The notes under the pieces were generated by a model, which saw only the letters and a program-made list of their open reading frames with translations, did no database searches and was not told the DNA's origin. DNA of 64,000 nt from Lysobacter sp. (GTDB lineage Bacteria > Pseudomonadota > Gammaproteobacteria > Xanthomonadales > Xanthomonadaceae), in the NCBI GenBank assembly GCA_019634715.1, contig JAHCAU010000001.1:1-64000 (forward strand), given 5' to 3'. This document shows positions 30,964 through 39,708 of this stretch, one piece after another. How positions within the stretch are numbered: the stretch's first letter is position 1; every line of letters starts with the position of its first letter. The translations under genes and the position numbers were made by a program.

Positions 30964-32066
30964 CGTCTTGCCCCGTCAATGCCGGCCTGTCGAACGCCGC
31001 CAACCTCACCGGCGACTGCGCGATACAGGAGGCGGGCCAGCGCGATGCCCAGAAACAGATCCGCGACCAGCACCCCGAGGTCCAGCCACTCCTTCTCACG
31101 GAACTCCCGGACAACGTCCATGAGCAGTCCGTAGGCCACCGGCATCTCGAGGATGCCGTCGCTCTGCCAGCTTTCGTACTGGGGGCCGAAGAAGGTGGTG
31201 AAGACCGCCAGCAGCAGCACCGGGACGGCGACCACGAGCACCCATGCCCCACACAGCAGATCGAAACCGAGGTAGAGACGCAGCGTGCGCCATCGGAACA
31301 ACCGCGCACCCAGCCCCCTGGCATTCGATGCGAGATTTCGGGAAAACCACCAGGAGAATGCGGCCAGATCACAGGCCAGAATGATCAGGTAGTCCAGACA
31401 CTGCAGGGGAATCCACAGCGCGACTGACTCGGGCAGGAATCGCCACGCATGCTCGGTGAGCAGCGGAATGAGCTGCCAGCAGAGCACGGCGATGAACACT
31501 GCGGCGATGCCCGGCCAGAAAGGCAGCCACCAGCGTTCGAAGCGGTCGCGCGCAAGCGTGTCGGGATTGAGAAGACAGAGGAAGGCCAGCGGCGAAAGGA
31601 TCGCAAGCGCGATCATCGCGATCAGCCACCACCATTGCACGAGAAAACGTCCGAGCGCGATGTCGATCGACATCAGCCACGACACCAGCACGCCCGCCTC
31701 GCCCAGCTGGATCAAGAGGACGACCAACAGCGCCATCATCGCCAGCGTGAGATTCAGACTGCGCGAAGACAACGCCCAGCGGATCGCGCCCAGTGACTGG
31801 CCAGCCGGGTCCAGCCAGCGGCGCAGCCGCAGCAGCGCCCACATCGCCGCGAAGGCCACCACACCCCATGCGAACAAGGCCGTGCCGTACGACAAGGGCA
31901 GGAAGAGGGTGACAATCTCACGCAGTCCGTCGCCGCCACGCAGGCTGAAGAATCCGGGCGTCGTGCCGCCGGCCAGCACGATCCCCGCAGGCCAGGCGGC
32001 GCACCACAGCGCGAAGGCCAGCGCCCATGCAGCGTCGCGGGTTTCGGAACGCCGCCACAGGGGCAT
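30960..32066 (-). CDS. Multi-pass membrane protein of unknown family
   Basis: A 368-residue protein with about eight predicted helices (for example IVTLFLPLSYGTALFAWGV, LNLTLAMMALLVVLLIQLG and VLVVAVPVLLLAVFTTFFG) and an acidic FREKEWLDLG loop near the C-terminus. I do not recognise it. It starts 2 bp upstream of the pncC 3' region and ends inside the LexA box. Transcripts reading into lexA could therefore bypass part of the SOS control. Confidence 0.7.
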   Translation of the reverse strand: MPLWRRSETRDAAWALAFALWCAAWPAGIVLAGGTTPGFFSLRGGDGLREIVTLFLPLSYGTALFAWGVVAFAAMWALLRLRRWLDPAGQSLGAIRWALSSRSLNLTLAMMALLVVLLIQLGEAGVLVSWLMSIDIALGRFLVQWWWLIAMIALAILSPLAFLCLLNPDTLARDRFERWWLPFWPGIAAVFIAVLCWQLIPLLTEHAWRFLPESVALWIPLQCLDYLIILACDLAAFSWWFSRNLASNARGLGARLFRWRTLRLYLGFDLLCGAWVLVVAVPVLLLAVFTTFFGPQYESWQSDGILEMPVAYGLLMDVVREFREKEWLDLGVLVADLFLGIALARLLYRAVAGEVGGVRQAGIDGARR

Positions 32067-32068
32067 CG

Positions 32069-32572
32069 TCAGGGCTGCCCGATCAACGTCTCCAGCCCAT
32101 GCAGTGCGGCAGCGACGGTCTGGCGGCGGACGGCGTCGCGGTCGCCTTCGAACTGGAACAGCTGGGCGTGGGCGTAGCCGCCGCGGCGTTTCCAGCCGAT
32201 CCAGACGGTGCCGACGGGCTTGTCGGGGGCGCCGCCGCCGGGGCCGGCGATGCCGGTGACCGCGACCGCGATGCTGGCGCCCGCGTGGGTCAGCGCGCCG
32301 GAGACCATCTCGACCACGGTCTCGCGGCTGACCGCGCCGTGGTGTTCGAGGGTTTCGGGGCGGACGCCGAGCATCGCCTGCTTGGCTTCGTAGCTGTAGG
32401 CGACCATGCCGCAGTCGAACCAGTCGGACGAGCCGGCGATGTCGGTGACGGTCTTGGCGATCCAGCCGCCGGTGCAGCTCTCGGCGGTGACCAGGCTGAG
32501 CCGGGCAGCGCGGAAGCGTTGGCCGAGGGCTTCGGCGTGGTCGCGAAGCTCGGCGTCGGTGGGAAAACTCAT
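32069..32572 (-). CDS. pncC: Nicotinamide-nucleotide amidase, CinA C-terminal type
   Basis: A 167-residue stand-alone CinA C-terminal domain that deamidates nicotinamide mononucleotide in NAD recycling. The motifs VTAESCTGGWIAKTVTDIAGSS, FDCGMVAYSYEAKQAMLGV and VTGIAGPGGGAPDKPVGTVWIG are diagnostic. The position between mutS and lexA-recA is conserved in related genera and in E. coli (ygaD). Confidence 0.93.
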   Translation of the reverse strand: MSFPTDAELRDHAEALGQRFRAARLSLVTAESCTGGWIAKTVTDIAGSSDWFDCGMVAYSYEAKQAMLGVRPETLEHHGAVSRETVVEMVSGALTHAGASIAVAVTGIAGPGGGAPDKPVGTVWIGWKRRGGYAHAQLFQFEGDRDAVRRQTVAAALHGLETLIGQP

Positions 32573-32645
32573 GCGGCGATCCAACCCGGTCTGCACGGGC
32601 GCATGCCCGGTGCCGGCATCATACCGACGGCGCGGCCCGGACAGG

Positions 32646-32672
32646 CAACGGCCCGCACGAGGCGGGCCGTTG
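32646..32672 (-). terminator. GC hairpin after the heme lipoprotein gene
   Basis: A perfect 11-bp stem (CAACGGCCCGC / GCGGGCCGTTG) with a 5-base loop, 35 bp beyond the stop codon of the c-heme lipoprotein gene. There is no T-run, so it is a weak terminator or an mRNA 3'-end stabiliser. Confidence 0.55.
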
Positions 32673-32706
32673 CGGCGGGCTGTCGATGGGCCGTCGCGCA
32701 AGTCGC

Positions 32707-34149
32707 CTACGGCTTCGCGGCAGCGGGTGCGGTCCTCGGCGGGATGATGCAGTTCTTGCCGCTGTCGTCGCTGGCGAACAGGCTGGTGCAGATGTGGCTG
32801 ACGTTCAGCGGCTTGGCGGTGTCGAACTGGTGGCAGCCGAAGCAGTTCGGAATGTACGAGGTGTCGCCCTGCTGGAAGGTTTCCATGCTCATGTTGGCCA
32901 GTTCCAGCGAACCGCGCTGCGGGCTGTTCGGATCGCCGGGCACGACCGAACCATTGGACATGTGCGGCACGGGCGCGTTGCCCGACGAGGCGCCGCCCTT
33001 GGTCCATATCCCGCCGATCATCTCGTAGTGCTTCCAGATCGCCATCGGGTCGGTATCGGGCAGCACGGTCAGCATGCCCTTCGGGCCGACCAGCTGTTCG
33101 TTGAGCTGCACGATCGCCAGCACGTTGGCCTGGTTGTCGTTGCCATTGACCGACGCGCCCTGCTGGTTGCCCCAGGCGTACTGGCGGCAGACGTTGTTCG
33201 GCGTGCCGGTCAGCGGCTGCGGATCCTGCTGCTGGTTCGGCGTGTTGAAGGCGAAGCTGCTGCAGTTGCTGCTCGGCGGTCCGGAGGTCTTCTGCGGATT
33301 CTGCGCAAGGCAGTTGGCCGCATCGGCGCTGGCGAAGGACCAGCCGGAGGCGGGCATGGCGCTGGATCCGTCGCACAGCGGTGCGTTGGTCTTGTGCTCG
33401 AAGGTGGCCCAGATCATTTCCGGATGGTTCTGGGTCCAGTTGGCGAGGTGGAAGCCGACCATGCCCAACGTGACCTGTTTCTTCGTGCCCGGCAGCGTGG
33501 CCTGCATCGTGTAGTAGGTTGGATCGGGCTTCGGCAGGACCTTCCAGGCGACCTTGATCTCGAAGGTGCCCGAGGCGAAGCCGGCCTGGGTGGACTCGCA
33601 CATCGCCTTCGAGTACCAGGTGTTGTAGACGAGGATGTTGCCGTTCTGGTCGTACAGCGCGTTGCCGTCGGCCTGCACGTCCTCGAAGCCCTGCGGCTTG
33701 TCGTCGCGGATGTCGAGCATCAATGCGGCCTTGGCGCGACCCATCAGCGCCGGCAGCGAGCACTGGCCGCTCTTGATCTTCGGGTCGTGCAGGCGGTTGG
33801 TCTCGAAGACGCGGTTGGCGCCGGTGGCCGGGTCGCTGGCCGGCGAGACCTGGGCGAGGAACCACTGCCACGAGAACTGGTAGAAGTCGCAGAAGGTTTC
33901 GGCAGCCGGGACTTCCGCCGGCGGGTTCGGATTGGTGATCCAGCTCTGGCTGGCCTGGCAGATCGACGCTGAGGCGGGTTTCTCGACCGCCGCGACCTCG
34001 GGCCCGGCTGCGGGCGCGGCTTCATCGGGCTTGGCACCGCAACCGGACAGCGCCAGTGCGAGCGCGACGGTGGTGGCGAGCGCGTGCGGCGCGTAGCGGG
34101 CATGCGACGAGGCCCCCGCGAGTGTGTGAATGAACGACGGCTTGGACAT
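32707..34149 (-). CDS. Mono-heme c-type lipoprotein of unknown role
   Basis: A 480-residue lipoprotein. Its signal peptide ends at lipobox ALSGC, followed by an Ala/Pro-rich tether. The mature protein is rich in Asn, Trp and Cys (SWITNPNPPAEVPAAETFCDFYQFSWQWFLAQ) and carries one CFGCH heme-c motif near the C-terminus. It therefore needs periplasmic cytochrome c maturation. The start at 34149 follows GGGAGAA. It may transfer electrons in the periplasm; the family is not known to me. It lies downstream of a TonB receptor on the same strand with a terminator between. Confidence 0.72.
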   Translation of the reverse strand: MSKPSFIHTLAGASSHARYAPHALATTVALALALSGCGAKPDEAAPAAGPEVAAVEKPASASICQASQSWITNPNPPAEVPAAETFCDFYQFSWQWFLAQVSPASDPATGANRVFETNRLHDPKIKSGQCSLPALMGRAKAALMLDIRDDKPQGFEDVQADGNALYDQNGNILVYNTWYSKAMCESTQAGFASGTFEIKVAWKVLPKPDPTYYTMQATLPGTKKQVTLGMVGFHLANWTQNHPEMIWATFEHKTNAPLCDGSSAMPASGWSFASADAANCLAQNPQKTSGPPSSNCSSFAFNTPNQQQDPQPLTGTPNNVCRQYAWGNQQGASVNGNDNQANVLAIVQLNEQLVGPKGMLTVLPDTDPMAIWKHYEMIGGIWTKGGASSGNAPVPHMSNGSVVPGDPNSPQRGSLELANMSMETFQQGDTSYIPNCFGCHQFDTAKPLNVSHICTSLFASDDSGKNCIIPPRTAPAAAKP

Positions 34150-34324
34150 CGGACGTTCTCCCTGGCTGAACACCTTGACGTTGTGGCGCGCCGGAACGCG
34201 GCGCGTCCTGCTCATCGGGTGTGCACGGCGACACTGCGCGGCGACACCGGATCCCTGCGATGGCCGCATCCGGCGGCGCATCCCCGCGGCGAGGATGCGC
34301 GCGACATCGACGCTGCGCAACCTG

Positions 34325-34355
34325 CAAAAACAGACGGCCCGCCGAGGCGGGCCGT
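34325..34355 (-). terminator. Intrinsic terminator of the second TonB receptor
   Basis: A 10-bp stem (ACGGCCCGCC / GGCGGGCCGT) at 34334-34355. On the minus strand it is followed by CTGTTTTT (plus-strand A-run 34326-34330). The rest of 34150-34461 shows no gene. Confidence 0.88.
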
Positions 34356-34461
34356 CCGGATCGCAGAAGAGGATCAGCGCGGGATCGATACGGTGTCCGA
34401 GTGGTGCCGATGCGGGATCACCCCCGGATCGGCACCGGATCACGTCCGCATCACATGCGGA

Positions 34462-36987
34462 TCAGTAACGCACGCGGAAGGTCACGCCGTAGGTGCGCGG
34501 CGCGCCGAGGAAGGCGTTCCACGAACCGGTCTGCAGCGGGGCATCGAACGCGACCTGCATGTACTCGGCATTGGTCAGGTTCTGGCCCCACAGCTCGACA
34601 TCCCAGCGGCCGTCGCGGCGGCCCAGCACGAAGCGGGCGTTGACCAGGGCATAGCCGTCCTGCGCCTTCTCGGGATCGAGGTCGGAGCCGGTGTTGTAGT
34701 CCGACATGTACTTGGCGCCGACGGTCGCGCGGGCTTCGAGGTTGCTGCCCAGATCCCATTCGTAGCCGACCGAGCCGGTGAGCGACCACTTCGGCGCGAA
34801 GCTGACGCGGTTGCCCGGCAGCAGCGCCAGGTCGGCATCGGGCAGCGCGTCGTCGCCGTACTTGGTGTCGGCGTAGGTCAGGCCCGACTGCACCATCCAG
34901 CCGCCGGTCTTCCACAGCAGTTCGGCGTCCAGACCCTGCGACGTCACCTTCGGGATCGAACGGACCACGAAGCTGGTGCCCAGGAAGAAGTTCACCTGGA
35001 AGTCGCTGTATTCCTGGTGGAACAGGGTCGCGTTCAGCAACAGGTTGCCGCCCAGCCACGTGGTCTTGGCGCCCAGCTCGTAGCTGTCGACGAACTCGCC
35101 CGCGAACGAAGTGTCGTTGACCGGGATGATGCCTGCGGTGCCGCTGGACAGGCCGTTGTTGGACTGCACGCGGTCGAGGTTGAAGCCGCCGGCCTTGTAG
35201 CCGCGCGCGGCGGAGAAGTAGCCCATCGCGTGCTCGTTGAAGCGGTAGGCCGCCTTGATCGTGCCGGACCATTCCTTCTCGTCGCGCTCCTGGTCGGTGG
35301 CGCGGCCGTTGTGCAGCACGTTGGTCCACGGCAGGCAGCCGAAGCCCACCACCTGCGGCGCCGCCGCGGAGGCCTGGGCGACGGTGAGTCCACGCGCGAC
35401 CAGCGCCGCGACCACCTGGGCCGGATTGGCCTGCATCGCGGCGCAGCCGAGGCCGCCGTTCGGGTTGCTGAAGCGCGATTCCAGTTCCTTGTTCTCGCGG
35501 GTATAGCGCAGGCCGAGGGTCAGGTCGAAGGCATCGTTGACGTGCCAGGTGTTGTTGGTGAACACCGCGAAGGTCTTCGATTCCTGGCGGTACTGGTCGG
35601 AGGCGGCATGACCGGCGAACACCGTGCCGAACGGACGGCCCGAGGCCTGCGACAGGAACAGCGGCGCGGTCGGACTGGTCGCGAGCAGCGGGTTGATGCG
35701 CGACAGCAGCGCGATCGACAGGTAGGGCTCGTAGGCCGCGCCGATGCGGTAGGCCTCGTTGCGCTGCAGCGATTCGTCCGCGTAGAACAGGCCGACCAGC
35801 CAGTCCAGCTTCTCGGTGGAACCGGCCAGGCGCAGTTCCTGGCTGAAGGTTTCGAAGCGCGAGAAATTGTCGGTCTTGTCCGGGTTGCGGTACAGCAGGT
35901 CGGCGGTGCTGAAGTCGAAGTCAAGGCCGTTGGCCGATTCCCACTCGCGCTGCGAGGTGATCGAGGTCAGGGTGGCGTTGCCGAACCAGCCGCTGTCCCA
36001 GTCGATCTGCAGCGAAGCGCCGCTGTCGTCGATGAACTGCGCGGTGCTGCGGTTGCCCCAGGCACGGCGGGCGAACGGGTTCGCCACCGGCGCAACGCCC
36101 GTATCGCCCGGCGCCGGCGTCAGCGCATCGAGGATCGCCGCCGTCGGGCCGCGGATGATCGTCGCCGCTGTGCAGCAGTTCTCGTCGCGGTTGGTCATGT
36201 CGAAGCTGAAGTTGATGTCGAGCGTGTCGGTCGGCTCGATCAGGAACTGGCCCCGGAAGGTGTGGTAGTTCTGGTCATAGTCCTCGCGCTCGGCGCGCGG
36301 ACCGCTGCCCGTGTTCACATCCATGAAGCCGTCGCGCTTGCGCTTGGCGGCAAACAGGCGGAACGCGGACACGTCGTTGATACCCTGGCTGTAGGAACCC
36401 GACACGCCCAGCGCGCCGTAGTTGCCGACGGTGAGTTCGGCTTCGGCGGTCTGCTGGTAGGTCGGACGCTTGGTGACGACGTTGATGACGCCGGCGGAGG
36501 TGTTCTTGCCGAACAGGGTGCCCTGCGGGCCCTTCAGCACTTCGATGCGCTCGAGCTCGCCGAGATCGCCGAAGCCGACGCCGTTGCGCGGGCGGTAGAC
36601 GCCGTCGATCACCACGCCGACGGACGATTCCAGGCCGGCGTTGTCGCCGACGGTGCCGATGCCGCGGATGCGGGCGGTGGTCAGCGCCTCGCTCTGCGTG
36701 CTGGTGACGGTGAGGCCGGGGACGAGGGTCTGCAGGTCCTTCACGTCGCGCACGCCGTTGTCCCTGAGCGCCTGGCCGGACAGCGCGGTGACGACGACCG
36801 GCACGTCCTGCAGCGCTTCCTCGCGCTTCTGCGCGGTGACGACGATCTTGTCGAGCGTCGCTGCCTGGGGATCCTCGCCGGCACCGGCATCCTGGGCCAG
36901 TACGCTGGGCGCGTGGACGATGCTGCCTGCGAGCGCCAGTACGAGCGCGCGGGCGAGTCGATTGGGTTGCGGTGCACGGTCTGCCAT
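34462..36987 (-). CDS. TonB-dependent outer-membrane receptor
   Basis: An 841-residue receptor. The signal peptide ends in APSVLAQ, followed by a TonB-box-like LDKIVVTAQKREE and a plug with TSAGVINVVTKRPT. A long barrel ends in YGVTFRVRY. The style (VTAQKREEALQDVPVVVTALS) is that of the large family of sphingomonad/Caulobacter-like receptors for siderophores or complex carbon sources. The ATG at 36987 follows AGAGGGG by 6 bp. The ligand is unknown. The gene points away from the mutS remnant. Confidence 0.9.
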   Translation of the reverse strand: MADRAPQPNRLARALVLALAGSIVHAPSVLAQDAGAGEDPQAATLDKIVVTAQKREEALQDVPVVVTALSGQALRDNGVRDVKDLQTLVPGLTVTSTQSEALTTARIRGIGTVGDNAGLESSVGVVIDGVYRPRNGVGFGDLGELERIEVLKGPQGTLFGKNTSAGVINVVTKRPTYQQTAEAELTVGNYGALGVSGSYSQGINDVSAFRLFAAKRKRDGFMDVNTGSGPRAEREDYDQNYHTFRGQFLIEPTDTLDINFSFDMTNRDENCCTAATIIRGPTAAILDALTPAPGDTGVAPVANPFARRAWGNRSTAQFIDDSGASLQIDWDSGWFGNATLTSITSQREWESANGLDFDFSTADLLYRNPDKTDNFSRFETFSQELRLAGSTEKLDWLVGLFYADESLQRNEAYRIGAAYEPYLSIALLSRINPLLATSPTAPLFLSQASGRPFGTVFAGHAASDQYRQESKTFAVFTNNTWHVNDAFDLTLGLRYTRENKELESRFSNPNGGLGCAAMQANPAQVVAALVARGLTVAQASAAAPQVVGFGCLPWTNVLHNGRATDQERDEKEWSGTIKAAYRFNEHAMGYFSAARGYKAGGFNLDRVQSNNGLSSGTAGIIPVNDTSFAGEFVDSYELGAKTTWLGGNLLLNATLFHQEYSDFQVNFFLGTSFVVRSIPKVTSQGLDAELLWKTGGWMVQSGLTYADTKYGDDALPDADLALLPGNRVSFAPKWSLTGSVGYEWDLGSNLEARATVGAKYMSDYNTGSDLDPEKAQDGYALVNARFVLGRRDGRWDVELWGQNLTNAEYMQVAFDAPLQTGSWNAFLGAPRTYGVTFRVRY

Positions 36988-37322
36988 GTGATCCCCTCTT
37001 GCCATGTCGTTATAGGTGTAGTGTCGGTCTGTATCCGGTCATCTCCGCGCCCTCCCCGGCGGCCACATCGGCATGGGCGTCCTCCCGCCCCGAGCCGTCC
37101 TGGCCACAATGGAAGCCGGCGCCTCGTCGTGCCGTCCCCCCGAGGTCGCGAACGCAACCGTACGGAGACGGTAGCACAGGAAACGTGACCTGTGTCCATG
37201 CCGGATGGCACGTCCAAACGCGTTGCGGTGCAGCACGAGGGCCGGCATGCGCTGGCATACTAGCCGGCCTCGTCCGGCCTCCTGCCGGGCCGCATGAGCC
37301 GACCATTTCCTTGCCGCCTTCC

Positions 37323-37388
37323 GTGTCCGAATCCACGTCTTCCCCGCGCGCGTCCGCCGAGCAGCATACCCCCCTGATGCGACAGTAA
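37323..37388 (+). pseudogene. mutS: 5' fragment of mutS, interrupted by the element
   Basis: The GTG at 37323 opens 21 codons whose end, AEQHTPLMRQ, matches the MutS N-terminus (E. coli has AHTPMMQQY at this place). Normal MutS would go on with aromatic-rich FFAAKAEHP...FFRMGDFYE. Here a TAA follows Gln21 and the sequence becomes AT-rich and unrelated. MutS is the mismatch-recognition protein. Its location next to pncC-lexA-recA fits the usual order in this family. The rest of mutS should lie at the other end of the element, beyond the window. Confidence 0.82.
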
Positions 37389-37814
37389 GAGCGTGCGATG
37401 TCCTTCGCAAAGATAACAAATATAAATCAATGCGTTATAGACGCTCAAAAGAGGGCGAGATAGATTTGGCTACGACTTGGCTACAGTTTTTTGGGCCCAA
37501 AAGCCGTTGTCTCCTGCCTTGAAAAACCGGCTCGGACGCGAGTGGATTTTCTTCGCGGTTGGAAGGGCATGAATCACGCAGACGGGCCGCAAATCAATCG
37601 CTTCGCTGTTGTCCGAAAGCAGCACTTTCCATGCGCATCTACGTTCGCATTACTCAATCGTGAGCAGAGGGTTTTACAGCACGCAGTAGATCAACATTGC
37701 AGTCCAATGGCAGGGCTTTGCGACTGTCAAACGTAAGGCGTTTCGTTGAGTGCGAAATGCGTATCAGATTTCCTCTGTTTACAATGACGCTTTGAAAAAG
37801 AGGATGCCAATAGG
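37389..37814. other. Left end of the element with direct repeats
   Basis: No convincing gene is seen. The first 100 bp are AT-rich. TTGGCTAC occurs twice in direct orientation (37466-37473 and 37477-37484, 11 bp apart), a layout like arm-type sites for a tyrosine recombinase. TACAAT near 37779 may be the -10 of the following gene. A frame of 55-81 codons ending at 37736 has no supporting features. Confidence 0.5.
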
Positions 37815-38594
37815 ATGAGCAGCAGCTTTTACAGGGACGTAGCGGCGATGGTTGCAGAAGCGATTGAGAGCCTAGTGACCTACGAGCGTGGCACTGGGGA
37901 AAGTGGAGCCTCTGAAGCGTTCAAGTCCATCAAGAACGCCGGCCACGCATTTCTTGATGGGGACAAGCTCAAGCCCTTGATCCAAGACACTGTGGGAATA
38001 CGCCACGAGCGCGAAGTGACGAATGCGGCCCTTACCGCAGCTGGCTTTAGCACGTTGACCAAGGCACCGACCAGCCACAACGCACCCCTTCATAACGCGC
38101 TTGCGACTCTGAGGACGCACGTCGACCGCTTACTTGAGCAGGCTGAAGCAGCCGAGGCCACGGGCCCGCACGCCAGAAGCGGAACGAAAAGTCTGTCGGC
38201 TGCTTTTATCTCCGAAAACCGCATCGACGCCCTTCGGCAACTCCAGGGCACGCACCTAGATCCCAGAAAACTGATTCGTCTGCTAGAAGAGATAAATCTC
38301 GCATTTGAGAATGAATGCTACATGGCCACCGCAGCCCTGACCCGGGCTGTGATGGATCATATCCCTCCGGTCTTCGGCTCTGCTTCATTCGTGCAGTTCG
38401 CCGCAAGCTCTCCCAAGTCGATCAAGCAGGCGATGGAGAACTTGCAAGAGTCGTTGAGGAAGATCGCGGACGCACACCTGCATTCTCCGATGCAAGCGCG
38501 GGAAGTTATTCCTGAGCGTCAACAGGTGGTCGGATTTCAAGGCGCCGTCGATGTCCTCGTGGGTGAAGTCATCCGCAAACTGTCGTCCAACTAA
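37815..38594 (+). CDS. Uncharacterised 259-residue helical protein, possibly defence-related
   Basis: I do not recognise a named family. The N-terminal half is helical and basic/acidic mixed. The segment LIRLLEEINLAFENECYMATAALTRAVMDHIPPVFG resembles helical domains found in proteins of bacterial defence islands (HEPN/Abi-like), which is only an impression. Codon use is lower-GC than in the chromosome. The gene is the first in the element, and its 3' end overlaps the convergent M15 peptidase gene by 26 bp. Confidence 0.6.
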   Translation: MSSSFYRDVAAMVAEAIESLVTYERGTGESGASEAFKSIKNAGHAFLDGDKLKPLIQDTVGIRHEREVTNAALTAAGFSTLTKAPTSHNAPLHNALATLRTHVDRLLEQAEAAEATGPHARSGTKSLSAAFISENRIDALRQLQGTHLDPRKLIRLLEEINLAFENECYMATAALTRAVMDHIPPVFGSASFVQFAASSPKSIKQAMENLQESLRKIADAHLHSPMQAREVIPERQQVVGFQGAVDVLVGEVIRKLSSN

Positions 38595-39411
38595 AAAGTT
38601 TCGGATCGAACGACCAGTCGCGCCATGCTGGCGACATCGCCCAGTCGGATTCCCACCACTTCAAGACCAACCCGCAGCCGTGCATCGACTCCTGGGAAGT
38701 CGGGCAGAGCCACGCGTATCGCTCCCCTTCCCAAGCGGTCGGCACCGAACGCCAACGGTCCAACTCCAACCCAAAGCCTACTTCCCGGGCCGCTACGCGC
38801 CCGTCGGTGCGGCGCCGCTCACGGATGGCCATCCGGCAGTCGTTCCTCAGCTCAACGTGCGGCAAGTCCTTGAACGTCGTCCAATGCCCGCCCCAACGCA
38901 ATCCCGCTTTCGTCGCGAGCTCGCCATAACGCTCGTAGCCTCGGCGGACCCATTCGTCGTTGATATCCCAAGTCGCCTGCCCACGCTTGAACACCGCGCT
39001 GTCGGCAGCGAGTCCATAGTTGTGGCAGGAGCGGCCCGGACCGACTTGGGTGACACCCTGCCCGGTCGCCAGCAGTTCTGCTTGGCGCTTTTCTGAACGG
39101 TGGCCCTCGACCAGGCGAACGTCGTAGCCCTCGCGCCTGAGCTGAGCGTAGATGTTTTCAAGCTTAGCCTTCAGCAGCGGATCCATACCGACCCACGCAC
39201 CTTTCGGGATGCGGCGGTGAAACAAGCGCGAGATCAGAGAACGCTTGGCCGGCGCGACGTCGTGGGCATGGGGCTCTTCAGGCGCGCCGATGTCCGCGTC
39301 GAGCGGGTGCACGGCCGACGGTGGATTCTGGATGTAGGGGAATTCTTGAGCCTGCGCAACGTGGGCGGTCAAGGCGAGCGATGCGACCAACGCGATCGAC
39401 TTTACGAGCAT
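38569..39411 (-). CDS. Secreted M15-type peptidoglycan peptidase
   Basis: A 280-residue exported protein (signal peptide ending in AHVAQA). Residues about 75-200 form an M15/VanY-like D,D- or L,D-peptidase domain: VRLVEGHRSEKRQAELLATG, the zinc ligands in CHNYGLAADSAVF (His and Asp), and the third in KDLPHVEL. An unusual 80-residue Trp-rich C-terminal extension follows. In a conjugative element such an enzyme could open the cell wall for the transfer apparatus. It has its own TTGCGC-type promoter with a perfect palindrome. Confidence 0.82.
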   Translation of the reverse strand: MLVKSIALVASLALTAHVAQAQEFPYIQNPPSAVHPLDADIGAPEEPHAHDVAPAKRSLISRLFHRRIPKGAWVGMDPLLKAKLENIYAQLRREGYDVRLVEGHRSEKRQAELLATGQGVTQVGPGRSCHNYGLAADSAVFKRGQATWDINDEWVRRGYERYGELATKAGLRWGGHWTTFKDLPHVELRNDCRMAIRERRRTDGRVAAREVGFGLELDRWRSVPTAWEGERYAWLCPTSQESMHGCGLVLKWWESDWAMSPAWRDWSFDPKLFSWTTVCG

Positions 39412-39462
39412 GGTTCCTCCTTCTGGCGTTCGTTCCGCCGTGGGTGCGGCGGAATTCTTTTT

Positions 39463-39511
39463 GGGTAGGTGCGCCTACCCTCGATCGAACCTGAATTGGA
39501 GGAATGCGCAA
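39463..39511 (-). promoter_or_regulatory. Element promoter with GGGTAGG palindrome (M15 peptidase)
   Basis: On the minus strand TTGCGC (39506-39511), a 16-base spacer and TTCGAT (39484-39489) precede the M15 gene. Immediately downstream, 39463-39480 is a palindrome with arms GGGTAGG / CCTACCC around TGCG, a probable operator covering the transcription start. Confidence 0.65.
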
Positions 39512-39601
39512 GTGGGCTTGCGCTCGCGCGCTCGCGCGTTAAAACGAGAGTGGCGCCGGGTGCCCCTCCTTCCTCGGCGTCGGCGGGCCTTGGGTAGGCC
39601 C

Positions 39602-39632
39602 ACCCCCCGGCGGGCAACTGCCGGGGGTTTTT
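39602..39632 (+). terminator. Intrinsic terminator upstream of the adhesin
   Basis: A stem of ACCCCCCGGC with GCCGGGGGT, loop GGGCAACT, followed by TTTTT. It shields the adhesin promoter from upstream plus-strand transcription. No gene ends just before it. Confidence 0.8.
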
Positions 39633-39649
39633 AGTTCCTGATGGAGGGG

Positions 39650-39690
39650 TTGCGCGTTCTTCGCGCTGATCTATTGGTAGGGGAACCCCA
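39650..39690 (+). promoter_or_regulatory. Element promoter of the adhesin gene
   Basis: TTGCGC (39650-39655), 16 bases, TATTGG (39672-39677), then TAGGGGAACCCCA, an imperfect version of the element operator. The architecture is the same as at the M15, ATPase-operon, ParA and ribbon-helix-helix promoters. Confidence 0.65.
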
Positions 39691-39708
39691 CTTGTAAGAG
39701 GCTCCTCG

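Noticed and set aside
34084..37188. Plus-strand reading frame of 1034 codons opposite the second TonB receptor
   Set aside because: Composition is that of a shadow frame; no motifs. The minus-strand receptor is clear.
37491..37736. Short plus-strand frame at the left end of the element
   Set aside because: No ribosome site, no recognisable motif and ordinary random composition.
39410..39634. 74-codon plus-strand frame before the adhesin terminator
   Set aside because: It runs through the M15 promoter and operator and has no protein-like features.
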